Assembly: GCA_004556965.1 (NCBI GenBank)
Contig: SFFE01000007.1
Coordinates: forward strand, 53,301 to 117,300
Source of the DNA: Clostridiales bacterium
GTDB lineage: Bacteria > Bacillota > Clostridia > Oscillospirales > Oscillospiraceae
Reading direction: 5' to 3'
Length of the DNA: 64,000 nucleotides
In this document: positions 26,663 through 37,720 of the stretch, one piece after another
Layout: every line of letters starts with the position of its first letter
How positions within the stretch are numbered: position 1 is the first letter of the stretch
The notes under the pieces: generated by a model
What the model was told of the DNA's origin: nothing
Database searches by the model: none
The model's input: only the letters and a program-made list of their open reading frames with translations
Translations under genes and position numbers: made by a program

Positions 26663-26863
26663 TTACTGGATGCCGTACTTCTTGTTGAACTTATCCACAC
26701 GGCCGCTGGTGTCAACGAGCTTCTGCTTGCCGGTGTAGAACGGATGGCACTTTGCGCAGATTTCAACGGTAATATTCTGCTTGGTGGAGCCGGTCTCGTA
26801 CACGGCGCCGCAGGCGCAGCGGATGGTGGTCGGCTGATAATTCGGATGGATACCAGACTTCAT
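26663..26863 (-). CDS. rpmE: 50S ribosomal protein L31 (zinc form)
   Basis: 66 residues, complete. It has the CxC (CACG near residue 16) and CxxC (CAKC near residue 37) ligands of the zinc-containing L31, with the usual [14 protein letters not shown] start. Monocistronic between its own promoter and terminator. Confidence 0.96.
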   Translation of the reverse strand: MKSGIHPNYQPTTIRCACGAVYETGSTKQNITVEICAKCHPFYTGKQKLVDTSGRVDKFNKKYGIQ

Positions 26864-26926
26864 AATGTTTTCACCTCATGTCAGACTGTCTTGAGCACGC
26901 GCACGTGGTTACAAGACGCAACGTGA

Positions 26927-26955
26927 ATTCTACCATACGGCTGCCCGGATTGCAA
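26927..26955 (-). promoter_or_regulatory. rpmE promoter
   Basis: Minus-strand TTGCAA (26950-26955), 17-base spacer, TAGAAT (26927-26932). Confidence 0.7.
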
Positions 26956-27098
26956 GCGATTTTCCGAATTTTTTTCAAATTGTGGTTTGCTGCAGATGCA
27001 GACACAAGATGTATAATCGCCCAGCTCCGCACCCATCCTAAATATGAACAAAGTAGCGAGGGTTTATGAACAAAGTGTCAAATCTCACACCGCAGCCC

Positions 27099-27152
27099 TT
27101 GACATCGGGAGAGAAGCGTGGTAAATTAGCACTCGAAAGCAAAGAGTGCCAA
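27099..27152 (+). promoter_or_regulatory. hrcA promoter with CIRCE operator
   Basis: TTGACA (27099-27104), 17-base spacer, TAAATT (27122-27127). A CIRCE element, TTAGCACTC-N9-GAGTGCCAA, spans 27126-27152 and overlaps the -10, so bound HrcA blocks initiation. Only one base departs from the consensus (GAGTGCCAA for GAGTGCTAA). A further half-site GAGTGCCAA lies at 27167-27175. The upstream part of this intergenic region (26956-27098) holds no visible gene. Confidence 0.93.
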
Positions 27153-27191
27153 CACACGAGCGGATCGAGTGCCAACGCGACGGAGGAACGC

Positions 27192-28283
27192 ATGGACATC
27201 AGCAGCCGGAAAAAGAAAATACTTGCCGCGGTCATTGAGGAATACATCCGCACCGCGGAGCCGGTCGGCTCGAAGTCCATCGCGGAAAACGCCGGTCTGG
27301 GCTGCAGCTCGGCCACCATCCGAAACGAGCTGGCGGAGCTGGTCTCCCTCGGCTATCTGGAACAGCCGCACACCTCGGCCGGCCGCGTGCCGACCCCGTT
27401 GGGCTATCGCATGTACGTCAACGAGCTGATGGAACAGCAAAAGCTCTCCATCGAGGAGACGGAGGAGATCAACCGCAGTCTCAACGAGAAGATGAAGCAG
27501 CTCGACCAGCTCATGAACGACGCGGGGCGGCTGGCCTCGCAGCTCACGAGCTACCCGGCGCTGGCGCTTACGGCGCGCGCCCCGGCGACGATTTCGCGCT
27601 TTGATCTGATCTACATCGACGCGAACACCTTTATTATTGTCGTCATGCTCTCGAACGATACGGTGCAAAATAAGCTTGTGCATTTGCCGGTTTCGGTGGA
27701 TCAGAGCATGATCCAAAAGCTTTCGACGCTGTTTAACGCGCACTTCACGGGACTGACCGGCGATCAGATCACCCCGGTGCTGATCCACGCGACCGAGCGC
27801 GCCGCGGAGGACAGCATGGGGCTGACGGCCGTAATCGCGGCTTTCGCGCTGGAGGTGCTGGCCAAGTCCGAAACGGCGGAGGCGTACCTCGTCGGTGAGA
27901 CGCAGCTTCTGCACCAGCCGGAATTCCGCGACCCGGACAAGGCGCACCGCTTGATGAGCTACCTGTCGGACGGCGGGCATCTGCTGGATCTGCCGCTCTC
28001 CGAGCTGGGCGGTGAGAACGAGATCCGCGTGCTGATTGGCCCGGAGAACGTAGCCGAGGAGCTGAAGGACTCCAGCGTCGTCATCGCGAGCTACGACGCA
28101 GGCGACAATATGCGGGGACTGATCGGTGTGGTCGGCCCCACAAGAATGGACTACTCCAAGGTGGCCGCAAAGCTCAGCTTCATCGCGGCCGGCCTTTCCC
28201 AGCGGCTTGGCGGCGGCAGCATGCCGCCCCCCGGGCTGGATAACAAGCTGATTATCAAGGGAGAAGATACAGATGAGCAATAA
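27192..28283 (+). CDS. hrcA: heat-inducible transcription repressor HrcA
   Basis: 363 residues. N-terminal winged helix (SSRKKKILAAVIEEYIRTAEPVGSK, SSATIRNELAELVSLGYLEQPHTSAGRVPT) followed by the GAF-like and insertion domains. HrcA binds CIRCE and needs GroEL for activity. ATG at 27192 preceded by GGAGGAACG; the longer frame includes the promoter and operator and is not translated. It autoregulates hrcA-grpE-dnaK-dnaJ through the CIRCE at 27126-27152. Overlaps grpE by 11 bases. Confidence 0.96.
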   Translation: MDISSRKKKILAAVIEEYIRTAEPVGSKSIAENAGLGCSSATIRNELAELVSLGYLEQPHTSAGRVPTPLGYRMYVNELMEQQKLSIEETEEINRSLNEKMKQLDQLMNDAGRLASQLTSYPALALTARAPATISRFDLIYIDANTFIIVVMLSNDTVQNKLVHLPVSVDQSMIQKLSTLFNAHFTGLTGDQITPVLIHATERAAEDSMGLTAVIAAFALEVLAKSETAEAYLVGETQLLHQPEFRDPDKAHRLMSYLSDGGHLLDLPLSELGGENEIRVLIGPENVAEELKDSSVVIASYDAGDNMRGLIGVVGPTRMDYSKVAAKLSFIAAGLSQRLGGGSMPPPGLDNKLIIKGEDTDEQ

Positions 28284-28875
28284 CAAGCAGGAAACCGCTC
28301 CGGAAAAAGAGCAGACGACGCCGGAAACCGAAGCGGAAGTCAAAGAAGAAACCAAGGCAGCGCCGGAAGCCGAACAGAAGCCGGACAAAAAGGCCGAGAA
28401 GAAGTCCGAAAAGGCTGAGAAGAAGTCCGAAAAGGCTCCGACCAAAAAGTCGCTGGAGGAGGAGCTCGCCGCCGAGCGGGACAAATACCTCCGCCTGCTG
28501 GCTGAGTACGACAACTTCCGCCGCCGCAGCGCCAAGGAGCGCGAGAACATCTACACCGACGTGCGGTGCGAAACGCTCAAGAAGTTCCTGCCCGTGTACG
28601 ACAGCCTGTCCCGCGCACTCGCGCAGACGCCGGAGGACGACGCCTGCCGCAAGGGACTCGAAATGATTATGACGCAGTATGAAAAGTCGCTCGAGCAGCT
28701 CGGCGTCGTCATGATCGAGGCGGTCGGCCAGCCGTTCGACGCAAACCTGCACAACGCCGTGATGCACATCGAGGATGAGAATTACGGCGAGAACGTCATC
28801 GTCGAGGAGTTTGAAAAGGGCTTTAAGATCGGCGACAAGATCCTGCGCTACTCCATGGTCAAAGTGGCCAACTGA
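28273..28875 (+). CDS. grpE: nucleotide exchange factor GrpE
   Basis: 200 residues. A long K/E-rich, low-complexity N-terminus (about 1-60, with the repeated EKKSEKA) precedes the conserved coiled coil and head (AEYDNFRRRSAKERENIY, GVVMIEAVGQPFDANLHNAVMH, GFKIGDKILRYSMVKVAN). It releases ADP from DnaK. Overlaps hrcA; separated from dnaK by a hairpin and a repeat element. Confidence 0.96.
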   Translation: MSNNKQETAPEKEQTTPETEAEVKEETKAAPEAEQKPDKKAEKKSEKAEKKSEKAPTKKSLEEELAAERDKYLRLLAEYDNFRRRSAKERENIYTDVRCETLKKFLPVYDSLSRALAQTPEDDACRKGLEMIMTQYEKSLEQLGVVMIEAVGQPFDANLHNAVMHIEDENYGENVIVEEFEKGFKIGDKILRYSMVKVAN

Positions 28876-28877
28876 TT

Positions 28878-28903
28878 TCAAAAAAGTGCTTGCACTTTTT
28901 TGA
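28878..28903 (+). terminator. hairpin/terminator after grpE
   Basis: Perfect 12-bp stem TCAAAAAAGTGC/GCACTTTTTTGA with T6 in the 3' arm, two bases after the grpE stop. It probably uncouples dnaK levels from hrcA-grpE, though read-through would keep dnaK under CIRCE. Confidence 0.65.
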
Positions 28904-28914
28904 GAAGGCTTGCA

Positions 28915-29040
28915 CTCCGCTCAGCGCACGCGCGAAGCGCGCACGTTCGCTCCGCGATAGGAGTTTTTTCTACCGCACATGTCGCCGGAAAAAACGATTT
29001 GATTTTATTTCGCCGCTGCGGCGGCAAAACTCTGCGAGGC
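28915..29040 (+). repeat. interspersed repeat, copy A (grpE-dnaK intergenic)
   Basis: Shares a core of about 68 bases (28973-29040) with copies at 42261-42331 and, inverted, 48473-48546: CGCACATGTCGCCGGAAAAA, then an AT-rich stretch, the palindrome TTCGCCGC..GCGGCG and AAACTCTGCGAGG. The preceding 28921-28957 (CAGCGCACGCG...TCCGCGA) also matches copy B. This is the most diverged copy and its short reading frame is broken by TGA. Between 29041 and 29126 lies AT-rich sequence that may hold a second dnaK promoter (TAATATATAT). Confidence 0.8.
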
Positions 29041-29126
29041 ATTGACAGACTTTCATTTTTCAGAAAGCTGCTAAGTGTAATATATATCGTATATAAAATT
29101 CTTTTTCAATACAGGAGGATATTACA

Positions 29127-30983
<1,857 letters not shown>

Positions 30984-31001
30984 TCGTCAACATGGAAAAT
31001 C

Positions 31002-31035
31002 ATTGCGGGCGCATGGATTTTTGTGCGCCCGCAAT
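31002..31035 (+). other. hairpin between dnaK and dnaJ
   Basis: Perfect 12-bp stem ATTGCGGGCGCA/TGCGCCCGCAAT, no T-tract after it. A partial terminator or mRNA stabiliser lowering dnaJ relative to dnaK is the simplest reading. Confidence 0.6.
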
Positions 31036-31061
31036 TGAAGTGTTTGCATTGAGGTACATGT

Positions 31062-32210
31062 ATGGCTGAAAAACGAGATTATTACGAAGTGCTCGGCGTC
31101 GAGAAGGGCGCATCCGACGACGAGATCAAAAAAGCATACCGCAAGATGGCCAAGGCCAATCACCCCGACCTGCACCCGGACGACAAGGAGTGCGAAGCGC
31201 GCTTCAAGGAGATCAACGAGGCGTATGAGGTGCTTTCCGATCCCGACAAGCGCGCGAAGTACGACCAGTACGGCCACGCAGCGTTTGACCCGTCCTCCGG
31301 ATTCGGCGGCCCCGGTGGCCCCGGCTTCGGCGGGTTCGGCGGCTTCGGCGATATTTTCAGCGACCTGTTCGGCGGCGGCTTCGGCGATATTTTCGGCGGC
31401 GGCGGCCAGCAGCGCAGCGGCCCGCGCCGGGGCGAGAATCTCCGCGCCCGCGTGCAGATCTCCTTTGAGGAGGCTGCATTCGGCTGCAACAAGGAGATCA
31501 ACGTCGGCCGCGTGGAGGCCTGCCCGGACTGCAAGGGCAGCGGCTGCGCGCCCGGCACCACGCCGGAGGTCTGCCCGGACTGTAAGGGCACCGGCTCCGT
31601 GCGCACCACACAACGCACGCCGTTCGGCATGGTGCAGTCCACCGGGCCGTGCAAAAAGTGCGGCGGCCGCGGCAAGATCGTCCACCAGCCCTGCCCCAAG
31701 TGCGGCGGCCGCGGCGCGGTGCGCAAGAATCAGAAGATCAACATCAAGATCCCAGCCGGCATCGACGACGGCCAGACCATCTCTCTGCGTGGTCAGGGCA
31801 ACGCCGGACAGGACGGCGGCGCACAGGGCGATCTGCTCGTCACCGTGATGGTGAAGCCCCACCCGCTGTTCGAGCGCGACGGCAACTCCGTCCTGATGGA
31901 AATGCCCGTCACCTTTGCACAGGCTGCGCTCGGCGCGGAGATCGAGGTGCCGACCATCGACGGAAAGGTCAAGCTCACCATTCCGGAGGGAACGCAGCCC
32001 GGCAGCGTGTTCCGGCTGCGCGGCAAGGGCATCCCGTACCTGCAGAGCAAGAGCGGGCGCGGCGACCAGTTCGTCACCATTACGGTCACGGTGCCGCAGA
32101 ATCTGACCGGCGAGCAGAAGGAAAAGCTCCGCCAGTTCGCCGCCTCCATGCACGAATCCGTGAGCGAGGGGAAATCCGGCGGTATCTTCGGCGGAAAAAA
32201 GAAAAGGTAA
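31062..32210 (+). CDS. dnaJ: molecular chaperone DnaJ (Hsp40)
   Basis: 382 residues. J domain with HPD (NHPDLHPDD, about residue 34), Gly/Phe-rich segment (about 75-125), four CxxCxGxG zinc motifs ([32 protein letters not shown]) and the two C-terminal substrate-binding domains. It stimulates DnaK ATPase and delivers substrate. Last gene of the heat-shock operon. Confidence 0.97.
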   Translation: MAEKRDYYEVLGVEKGASDDEIKKAYRKMAKANHPDLHPDDKECEARFKEINEAYEVLSDPDKRAKYDQYGHAAFDPSSGFGGPGGPGFGGFGGFGDIFSDLFGGGFGDIFGGGGQQRSGPRRGENLRARVQISFEEAAFGCNKEINVGRVEACPDCKGSGCAPGTTPEVCPDCKGTGSVRTTQRTPFGMVQSTGPCKKCGGRGKIVHQPCPKCGGRGAVRKNQKINIKIPAGIDDGQTISLRGQGNAGQDGGAQGDLLVTVMVKPHPLFERDGNSVLMEMPVTFAQAALGAEIEVPTIDGKVKLTIPEGTQPGSVFRLRGKGIPYLQSKSGRGDQFVTITVTVPQNLTGEQKEKLRQFAASMHESVSEGKSGGIFGGKKKR

Positions 32211-32219
32211 ATTATAGAT

Positions 32220-32253
32220 CAAAAAATCCCGCCCATGCTTGGGCGGGATTTTT
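32220..32253. terminator. bidirectional terminator between dnaJ and coaX
   Basis: AAAAAATCCCGCCCA paired with TTGGGCGGGATTTTT; T-tracts both ways, serving convergent dnaJ and coaX. Confidence 0.9.
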
Positions 32254-32259
32254 GCGGGA

Positions 32260-33033
32260 TTATTTGCGTTTTTTGTTTTTCTGATACAGGACCCACAGAC
32301 CGTTGAGCAGCAGATTCTTCTCGTAGATGATCTCGCGCTTGCAGTGCGGGACGATGAAGCCGGCGAGACCGCCGGTGGCAATGACGGTGGTTTTTTCGCC
32401 CAGCTCCTCCTCCATGCGCGCGATCATGCCGTCGAGCATGCAGGCCGTGCCGTAGACGCTGCCGCTGCGCATGGCGTCGATCGTTTCCGAGCCGATGCAC
32501 TTTTTCGGCGCGTCGAGCGAGATGTGCGGCAGCAGCGCTGCGCTGTTGGCGAGCGCGTCGGCCGACAGACCGACGCCGGGAATGATCGCGCCGCCGCGCA
32601 CGCGCGCGGAGCCGTCGATCACAGTCATGGTGGTGGCCGTTCCCATGTCGATGATGATGAGCGGCGGCTCATGGATGCTCAGACCGGCGGCGGCGCCGAC
32701 GACGAGGTCGCTGGCCATCGTGCCGGGGTCGTCCAGCCCGATGTTCAGCCCGGTCTTCATGCCGGGGCCGACGACGATCGTGTCAAGTCCCGCGACCATG
32801 CGGATGGCCGCGCGCAGCGCGCCGTTGATCGGCGGAACGACGGATGAGAGGATCGCGCCGTCGAGCTGCGAGGGGTCGATGCCGCCGAATTCCAGCGCCT
32901 GCTTGAGCGCAATGGCATATTCGTGCGCCGTCTTGTCGCGGTCGGTCTCCATGCGGGTGATGCCGATAATCTCGCCGTCCTCCAGACAGCCGAGGACGAT
33001 ATTTGTATTTCCAACGTCGATTGCAAGCAGCAT
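32260..33033 (-). CDS. coaX: type III pantothenate kinase
   Basis: 257 residues, CoaX family of the ASKHA fold: MLLAIDVGNTNIVLG, phosphate loop DMGTATTMTVID, and GLAGFIVPH near the end. It makes 4'-phosphopantothenate, the first step to CoA; type III needs a monovalent cation and is not inhibited by CoA. ATG at 33033 sits one base after the TGA of the upstream transporter gene and uses the AAAGGA within that gene, so the two are coupled. Confidence 0.93.
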   Translation of the reverse strand: MLLAIDVGNTNIVLGCLEDGEIIGITRMETDRDKTAHEYAIALKQALEFGGIDPSQLDGAILSSVVPPINGALRAAIRMVAGLDTIVVGPGMKTGLNIGLDDPGTMASDLVVGAAAGLSIHEPPLIIIDMGTATTMTVIDGSARVRGGAIIPGVGLSADALANSAALLPHISLDAPKKCIGSETIDAMRSGSVYGTACMLDGMIARMEEELGEKTTVIATGGLAGFIVPHCKREIIYEKNLLLNGLWVLYQKNKKRK

Positions 33034-33034
33034 G

Positions 33035-33622
33035 TCAGTTTGCGGTTCCTTTCTTGCCAATGGAAATGATGCGGACGATGACGGGGCTGAGGATCACGTT
33101 TACGAGCAGCTCGAACACGAAGTTCAGCCCGACGAGCCCGACGATCATATACGTGCCCGCGCTGGCAAAGCCAGCGGCAGCGGCCCAGCCGTTGATCGTT
33201 TCCATGAAAAACAGCAGGCAGCCGAGCAGGAAAACCCCGGTGTTCACGACCGGGCAAACGACGGCGGACACGATGACTGCCACATACGTGTTCGTTTTCA
33301 CCAGTGCGCGGAACACAAGACCGGCGCACAGGCCGGCGAGCGTGCCCTTGGCGATCACGGTGATGATCGTGCCGAGTGCGTTCACGCCCAGGAAGGCCGC
33401 CGCGTCCCCGGAGAGGAGAACGACCAGACCGAAGATAAAGCCCAGCCACGCGCCTGCAGCCGTGCCATACATTGCCGCGCCGACTACGATCGGGATCAGC
33501 ACCAGTGAGATCGAGAACGGACCAAACCGGATGAAGCTTCCGAGGAGCTGCAGCACGATGACGATTGCCGTGAAGATTGCGATTCCCGTGAGTTTTCGGG
33601 TTTTTCCAGTGTTGTTTTGCAT
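33035..33622 (-). CDS. ECF transporter S component, probable pantothenate (PanT-type)
   Basis: 195 residues with six predicted membrane helices, the S-component (substrate-binding) fold of energy-coupling factor transporters. The N-terminal TAIVIVLQLLGSFIRFG is typical of the group. It would pair with a shared EcfAAT module not in this window. Pantothenate is inferred from tight coupling to coaX (stop and start one base apart). ATG at 33622 follows GGAGG by nine bases. Confidence 0.82.
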   Translation of the reverse strand: MQNNTGKTRKLTGIAIFTAIVIVLQLLGSFIRFGPFSISLVLIPIVVGAAMYGTAAGAWLGFIFGLVVLLSGDAAAFLGVNALGTIITVIAKGTLAGLCAGLVFRALVKTNTYVAVIVSAVVCPVVNTGVFLLGCLLFFMETINGWAAAAGFASAGTYMIVGLVGLNFVFELLVNVILSPVIVRIISIGKKGTAN

Positions 33623-33694
33623 ATTCAATTACCTCCTGCTACTGTTCACACTTCGGCGTGTGATATAGTGCAGGGGTATTATTGCAGACTGACA

Positions 33695-33746
33695 GAAAAA
33701 AATCAAGGGCAAAAGCGACTTTTTTGCCGTTTGCCCCTGATTTTTG
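33695..33746 (-). terminator. nadE terminator
   Basis: AAAAATCA-GGGGCAAA with TTTGCCC-TTGATTTTT on the minus strand, ten bases past nadE, ending in seven T. Confidence 0.85.
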
Positions 33747-33755
33747 GGTGTGCAG

Positions 33756-35666
33756 TTATTCCAACGCGTCCACCATGGAAAGGTACAGCTCCGGCGAGCC
33801 GTCGGACGGCATGAGGAAGCCCGTGCGCGGCGAGAAGCTGAAGCCGCAGAGCGTCGGGCCGTCCTGCAGGCAGGAGCGCTTGAACTGCTGGCTGAACAGG
33901 CGCCGGCAGTAGCTGCGCAGCCACTTTTTCAGCGTGTCGTGGTCGAATTCGTCGCCATAGGCGATGTCGGCCAAACGCAGCACCTTCTCCGGCGTGAAGC
34001 CGCATTCGACCAGATAATACAGGAAGAAGTCCTGCAGGTTGTACGGGCCGACGGAATCCTCGCTCTTCTGGGCGATCTCGCCGTTGCGCGTCGGCGGAAG
34101 CAGCTCGGGGGACACCGGGGTGTCCAGCACGTCGAACAGCGCGTCGGCAAGCACCTTGTTGTCCGTCGTCTCGGCGACGTAGCGCACGACCATCTGCACC
34201 ATCGTCTTGGTGGAGCCGGCGTTTACGTCATACATGGAGATGTGGTCGCCGTTGTAGGTGCACCAGCCGTCGGCAAATTCGGACATGTCCTCGGTGCCGA
34301 CGTGGATGCCGCCCAGCTCATTGGCGATGTCCATGAGGATCTGCGTGCGCTCGCGCGCCTGCGCGTTTTCGTATACGACGTTGCGGTTTTCGGGGTCGTG
34401 GTCAATGTCCTTGAAGTGCTGCATGACGCTCTCGCCGATGTCGATCACGCGCACGGTCGCGCCGAGCTGCTCGGACACGATGATGGCGTTGGACTTTGTG
34501 CGGTCGGTCGTGCCGAAGCACGGCATCGTGACGGCGGTGACGTTCGACGCGGGCAGACCCATCATTTCCGCCGCCTTTGCGCAGATGATGACGGCCAGCG
34601 TGGAGTCCACGCCGCCGGAGATGCCGACGACCGGGAACTTCAGGTCGGCATAGCGCATTCTGCGCACGAGGCTGGCTGCCTGCATGTTCAGCAGACGCTC
34701 AGCCGCGGCGTGATACTGGCTTTCATCCGCCGGACGGTAGGGGTACTTGGAGAACCTGCGCGTGAGGGTCGTATCCTCCAGCACGCCGCCCCAGGTGAGC
34801 GCGCCCCACTTGACAGTCATGTGCGTGGTGGCTTTGCCCCTGAAATTCTTTGCCTTGCGGCGCGCGGCTTCCAGCGCTTCGACGTCCAGCTCCGTCACGG
34901 CGGTGCTGCAGCCGGTCTCAGCGGAGGCGAGGACACAGCCGTTTTCCGCCACGACGCACAGGCCGGAGTAGGCGTGGTCGGTCGTGGATTCGCCGCTGCC
35001 GGGCGCGGCCATCACAAAGCCGCAGTGCAGCCGCGCGCTCTGCTCGCGCACGGCGGCGGTCTCCCGCTCCGTGGAATCGACGGTCATGCTGAACGCGGAA
35101 AGCTGCGCGATGACGGTCGCGCCCGCGAGCGCGTGATCTGCCGCCGGGGGTACCGGCGCGCCGGCGTCGCCGGCGACCTGCGCCGCGACCTTCAGACCGG
35201 GCAGCGCCTCGCACTCAAACAGCAGGCGTGTGCCGCAGGCGACGGCGTACAGATCGCCGATCTTCACCTCGCGCACCGCGTCGTCCTCCGGGACGGAGAA
35301 GTGCTTGTCGCCCGCGCAGCTCATCGGCACGACGCCGAGCAGGTCGCCGCCGTAGACCGCGGCGGCGCAGTTATACACCTTGCCGTCCCTGGCGACCGGC
35401 AGGCCGACGAACGTCAGCATACCCATGTCGATGGAGGCGGTGACGATCTGGCGCATCGCGGCAGCCGCCCCCTGCAGCAGCGTGTTCTGGTAAAACAGGT
35501 CGCCGCAGGTCGTACCGGTCAGGCTCAGCGCCGGGAGCACCAGCAGCTTCACGCCGAGTTCATCGCTCTTGCGCATGGTTTCGATGATTTGCTGAGCGTT
35601 ATACTGCGGGTCTGCAACCTTGATTTCGGGCGCAGCGGCCGCAACTTTCACAAATCCGTGCTTCAT
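33756..35666 (-). CDS. nadE: NAD+ synthase (NadE), with a degenerate glutaminase domain
   Basis: 636 residues, the two-domain size of glutamine-dependent NAD+ synthetase: nitrilase-like domain (about 1-280) and synthetase domain with the PP-loop SGGVDS (about 365) and GTTDRTKSN, NELGGIHVGTEDMSEFADGW. The glutaminase triad looks lost. The usual catalytic Glu (PELSLTGY) is Ala46 (PALSLTG), the Lys after VVP is Met115, and the Cys of ICED is Ala165 (QVAGD). So it may use free ammonia or another nitrogen donor to amidate deamido-NAD. ATG at 35666 preferred; ribosome binding site modest. Follows a small membrane protein gene and glyS on the same strand. Confidence 0.9.
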   Translation of the reverse strand: MKHGFVKVAAAAPEIKVADPQYNAQQIIETMRKSDELGVKLLVLPALSLTGTTCGDLFYQNTLLQGAAAAMRQIVTASIDMGMLTFVGLPVARDGKVYNCAAAVYGGDLLGVVPMSCAGDKHFSVPEDDAVREVKIGDLYAVACGTRLLFECEALPGLKVAAQVAGDAGAPVPPAADHALAGATVIAQLSAFSMTVDSTERETAAVREQSARLHCGFVMAAPGSGESTTDHAYSGLCVVAENGCVLASAETGCSTAVTELDVEALEAARRKAKNFRGKATTHMTVKWGALTWGGVLEDTTLTRRFSKYPYRPADESQYHAAAERLLNMQAASLVRRMRYADLKFPVVGISGGVDSTLAVIICAKAAEMMGLPASNVTAVTMPCFGTTDRTKSNAIIVSEQLGATVRVIDIGESVMQHFKDIDHDPENRNVVYENAQARERTQILMDIANELGGIHVGTEDMSEFADGWCTYNGDHISMYDVNAGSTKTMVQMVVRYVAETTDNKVLADALFDVLDTPVSPELLPPTRNGEIAQKSEDSVGPYNLQDFFLYYLVECGFTPEKVLRLADIAYGDEFDHDTLKKWLRSYCRRLFSQQFKRSCLQDGPTLCGFSFSPRTGFLMPSDGSPELYLSMVDALE

Positions 35667-35685
35667 GTTCCATTCACTCTTTTCT

Positions 35686-36081
35686 CTAATTTTCAGTGGT
35701 TGTTTCGATCGGTTCAAATACAAACAGGGATACGTCGTAATACCGGAGCACCGCGGCGCGGGTGTTGGCCAGACGCCGCGCTTCCATTGTGATGGTCACG
35801 GTGCTGCCGTCCGCCGCGGCAGAGGCGGTCTCGTCCACCTCCGGCAGGACGTGGGCGTTCAGCTCCTCAGCCAGCTCCGGCAGGTGCTGCGCGTAGTACG
35901 CATCATCGTGCGGCGGCTCGTAGCCGGGGATGGGGTCTCTGCCCTGCGTGAAGCAGAACACCAGCATCAGCGCCGAGAGCAGCAGCACCAGCACGCACCC
36001 TGCCGGGCGCAGCCAGCGGACGATCTGCACGCCGGGATTTTCCGGCTGCTGCTGATCCGGGGGCGGTACGATCTGCGGCAT
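35686..36081 (-). CDS. small single-pass membrane protein of unknown function
   Basis: 131 residues. A proline/glutamine-rich cytoplasmic N-terminus (about 1-20), one strong membrane helix (about 23-46, CVLVLLLSALMLVFCF), and an exported C-terminal domain ending in a threonine/glutamate tail. GGGAGG before the ATG and its close fit between glyS (12 bases) and nadE (20 bases) support a real gene. I do not recognise the family. Confidence 0.7.
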   Translation of the reverse strand: MPQIVPPPDQQQPENPGVQIVRWLRPAGCVLVLLLSALMLVFCFTQGRDPIPGYEPPHDDAYYAQHLPELAEELNAHVLPEVDETASAAADGSTVTITMEARRLANTRAAVLRYYDVSLFVFEPIETTTEN

Positions 36082-36093
36082 GGCGGCCTCCCG

Positions 36094-37491
36094 TCAGAAC
36101 GCAATGCGTTCTGCGATGTAGGCTTCCAGCGCCTCGACCGGGATGCGTTCCTGCTGCATGGTGTCGCGGTCGCGCACGGTGACGCAGCCGTCGGTCTCGG
36201 ATTCAAAGTCGAACGTCACGCAAAACGGCGTGCCGATCTCGTCCTGCCGGCGGTAGCGCTTGCCGATGGAGCCGGACTCGTCATAGTCGCACATGAAGCG
36301 CTTTTGCAGCTTGTGGTACAGCTCGGTGGCCGGCGCGCTCAGCTTCTTCGACAGCGGCAGCACCGCGCATTTGAACGGCGCGAGCGCCGGGTGGAAGTGC
36401 ATGACCACGCGGGTGTCGTTCTTCGCGGCGTCCACGACCTCCTCGTCGTACGCCTCGCACAGGAATGCGAGCGTCACACGGTCGGCGCCGAGAGACGGCT
36501 CGATGACGTAGGGGATGTAGTGCTCGTTCTTCTCCTGATCGAAGTAGTCCATGTCCTGCCCGGAGTGGGTCTGGTGCTGGGTCAGGTCGTAATTCGTGCG
36601 GTCGGCCACGCCCCACAGCTCGCCCCAGCCGAACGGGAAGAGGTATTCAAAGTCCGTCGTTGCCTTGGAGTAGAAGCTCAGCTCCTCCTTCTCATGGTCG
36701 CGCAGGCGGAGGTTTTCGTCCTTCATGTTCAGATTCTTCAGCCACTCGTGGCAGAAGCTGCGCCAGTAGTCGAACCACTCGAGATCGGTGTCCGGCTCGC
36801 AGAAGAACTCCAGCTCCATCTGCTCAAACTCGCGGATGCGGAAGATGAAGTTGCCCGGCGTGATCTCGTTGCGGAAGCTCTTGCCGATCTGGCAGACACC
36901 GAACGGGATCTTGCGGCGGGTGGTGCGCTGGATGTTCTTGAAGTTCACGAAAATACCCTGCGCCGTCTCCGGACGGAGATAGACCTCGGCGGCGGTGTCT
37001 TCCGTGACGCCCTGATGGGTCTTGAACATGAGGTTGAATTTGCGGATATCGGTAAAGTCGCTCTTGCCGCAGCCGGGGCAGGGGATCTGATGCTCGCGGA
37101 TGAAAGCGACCATCTCGTCATTCGTCATGGCTTCGACGTTGGCGTCCACGGGGTTTTCCTTGAGCCAGTCCTCAATGAGCTTGTCCGCACGGTGGCGCAT
37201 CTTGCAGGCCTTGCAGTCGATGAGCGGGTCGTTGAAGGTCGTCACGTGGCCGGACGCCACCCAGACCTGCGGGTTCATCAGAATCGCGGAGTCCAGCCCC
37301 ACGTTGTAGGGGTTTTCCTGCACGAACTTCTGCCACCAGGCGCGCTTGACGTTGTTTTTCAGCTCCACGCCGAGCGGGCCGTAGTCCCAGGAGTTTGCGA
37401 GACCGCCGTAGATCTCGGACCCGGCGTATACAAAGCCGCGGTTCTTGCACAGGGCGACGATCTTGTCCATGGTTTTCTCTGTATTTTGCAT
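36094..37491 (-). CDS. glyS: glycyl-tRNA synthetase (alpha2 type)
   Basis: 465 residues, class II. Motif 1 region [18 protein letters not shown], motif 2 [19 protein letters not shown], motif 3 [14 protein letters not shown], and an anticodon-binding C-terminal domain ([12 protein letters not shown]). It charges tRNA-Gly. I chose the ATG at 37491, eight bases after AAGGAGG; the ATG two codons earlier is too close to the site. First gene of a glyS-membrane protein-nadE unit. Confidence 0.95.
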   Translation of the reverse strand: MQNTEKTMDKIVALCKNRGFVYAGSEIYGGLANSWDYGPLGVELKNNVKRAWWQKFVQENPYNVGLDSAILMNPQVWVASGHVTTFNDPLIDCKACKMRHRADKLIEDWLKENPVDANVEAMTNDEMVAFIREHQIPCPGCGKSDFTDIRKFNLMFKTHQGVTEDTAAEVYLRPETAQGIFVNFKNIQRTTRRKIPFGVCQIGKSFRNEITPGNFIFRIREFEQMELEFFCEPDTDLEWFDYWRSFCHEWLKNLNMKDENLRLRDHEKEELSFYSKATTDFEYLFPFGWGELWGVADRTNYDLTQHQTHSGQDMDYFDQEKNEHYIPYVIEPSLGADRVTLAFLCEAYDEEVVDAAKNDTRVVMHFHPALAPFKCAVLPLSKKLSAPATELYHKLQKRFMCDYDESGSIGKRYRRQDEIGTPFCVTFDFESETDGCVTVRDRDTMQQERIPVEALEAYIAERIAF

Positions 37492-37602
37492 TTGCATTTC
37501 CTCCTTGCTCCGCCAATGGCGATGGCGGAAGCGAATCAATCTCCGCCGATGGCTTCGGCGGGATATGTCCTATCAGAAACATGCCCAATATGACAGAATA
37601 TC

Positions 37603-37631
37603 ATTATAGCACCGCCTCTCGCCCGCCGCAA
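37603..37631 (-). promoter_or_regulatory. glyS promoter
   Basis: Minus-strand TTGCGG (37626-37631), 17-base spacer, TATAAT (37603-37608). The leader contains two GC hairpins (37512-37560) but no T-box landmarks that I can see. Confidence 0.7.
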
Positions 37632-37669
37632 GCAATGACACATCCTTAACAGGGAGATTTCCAGATGAC

Positions 37670-37697
37670 TTGCATTTTTCCCTAATTGTGCTAATAT
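37670..37697 (+). promoter_or_regulatory. promoter of the ECF sigma operon
   Basis: TTGCAT (37670-37675), 16-base spacer, extended -10 TGC-TAATAT (37692-37697). Confidence 0.6.
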
Positions 37698-37720
37698 GAG
37701 GGCGCGACACAACAAAGAAG

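Noticed and set aside
37492..37720. T-box leader upstream of glyS
   Set aside because: Two GC hairpins are present, but no T-box sequence, specifier loop or terminator/antiterminator pair could be found in the short leader.
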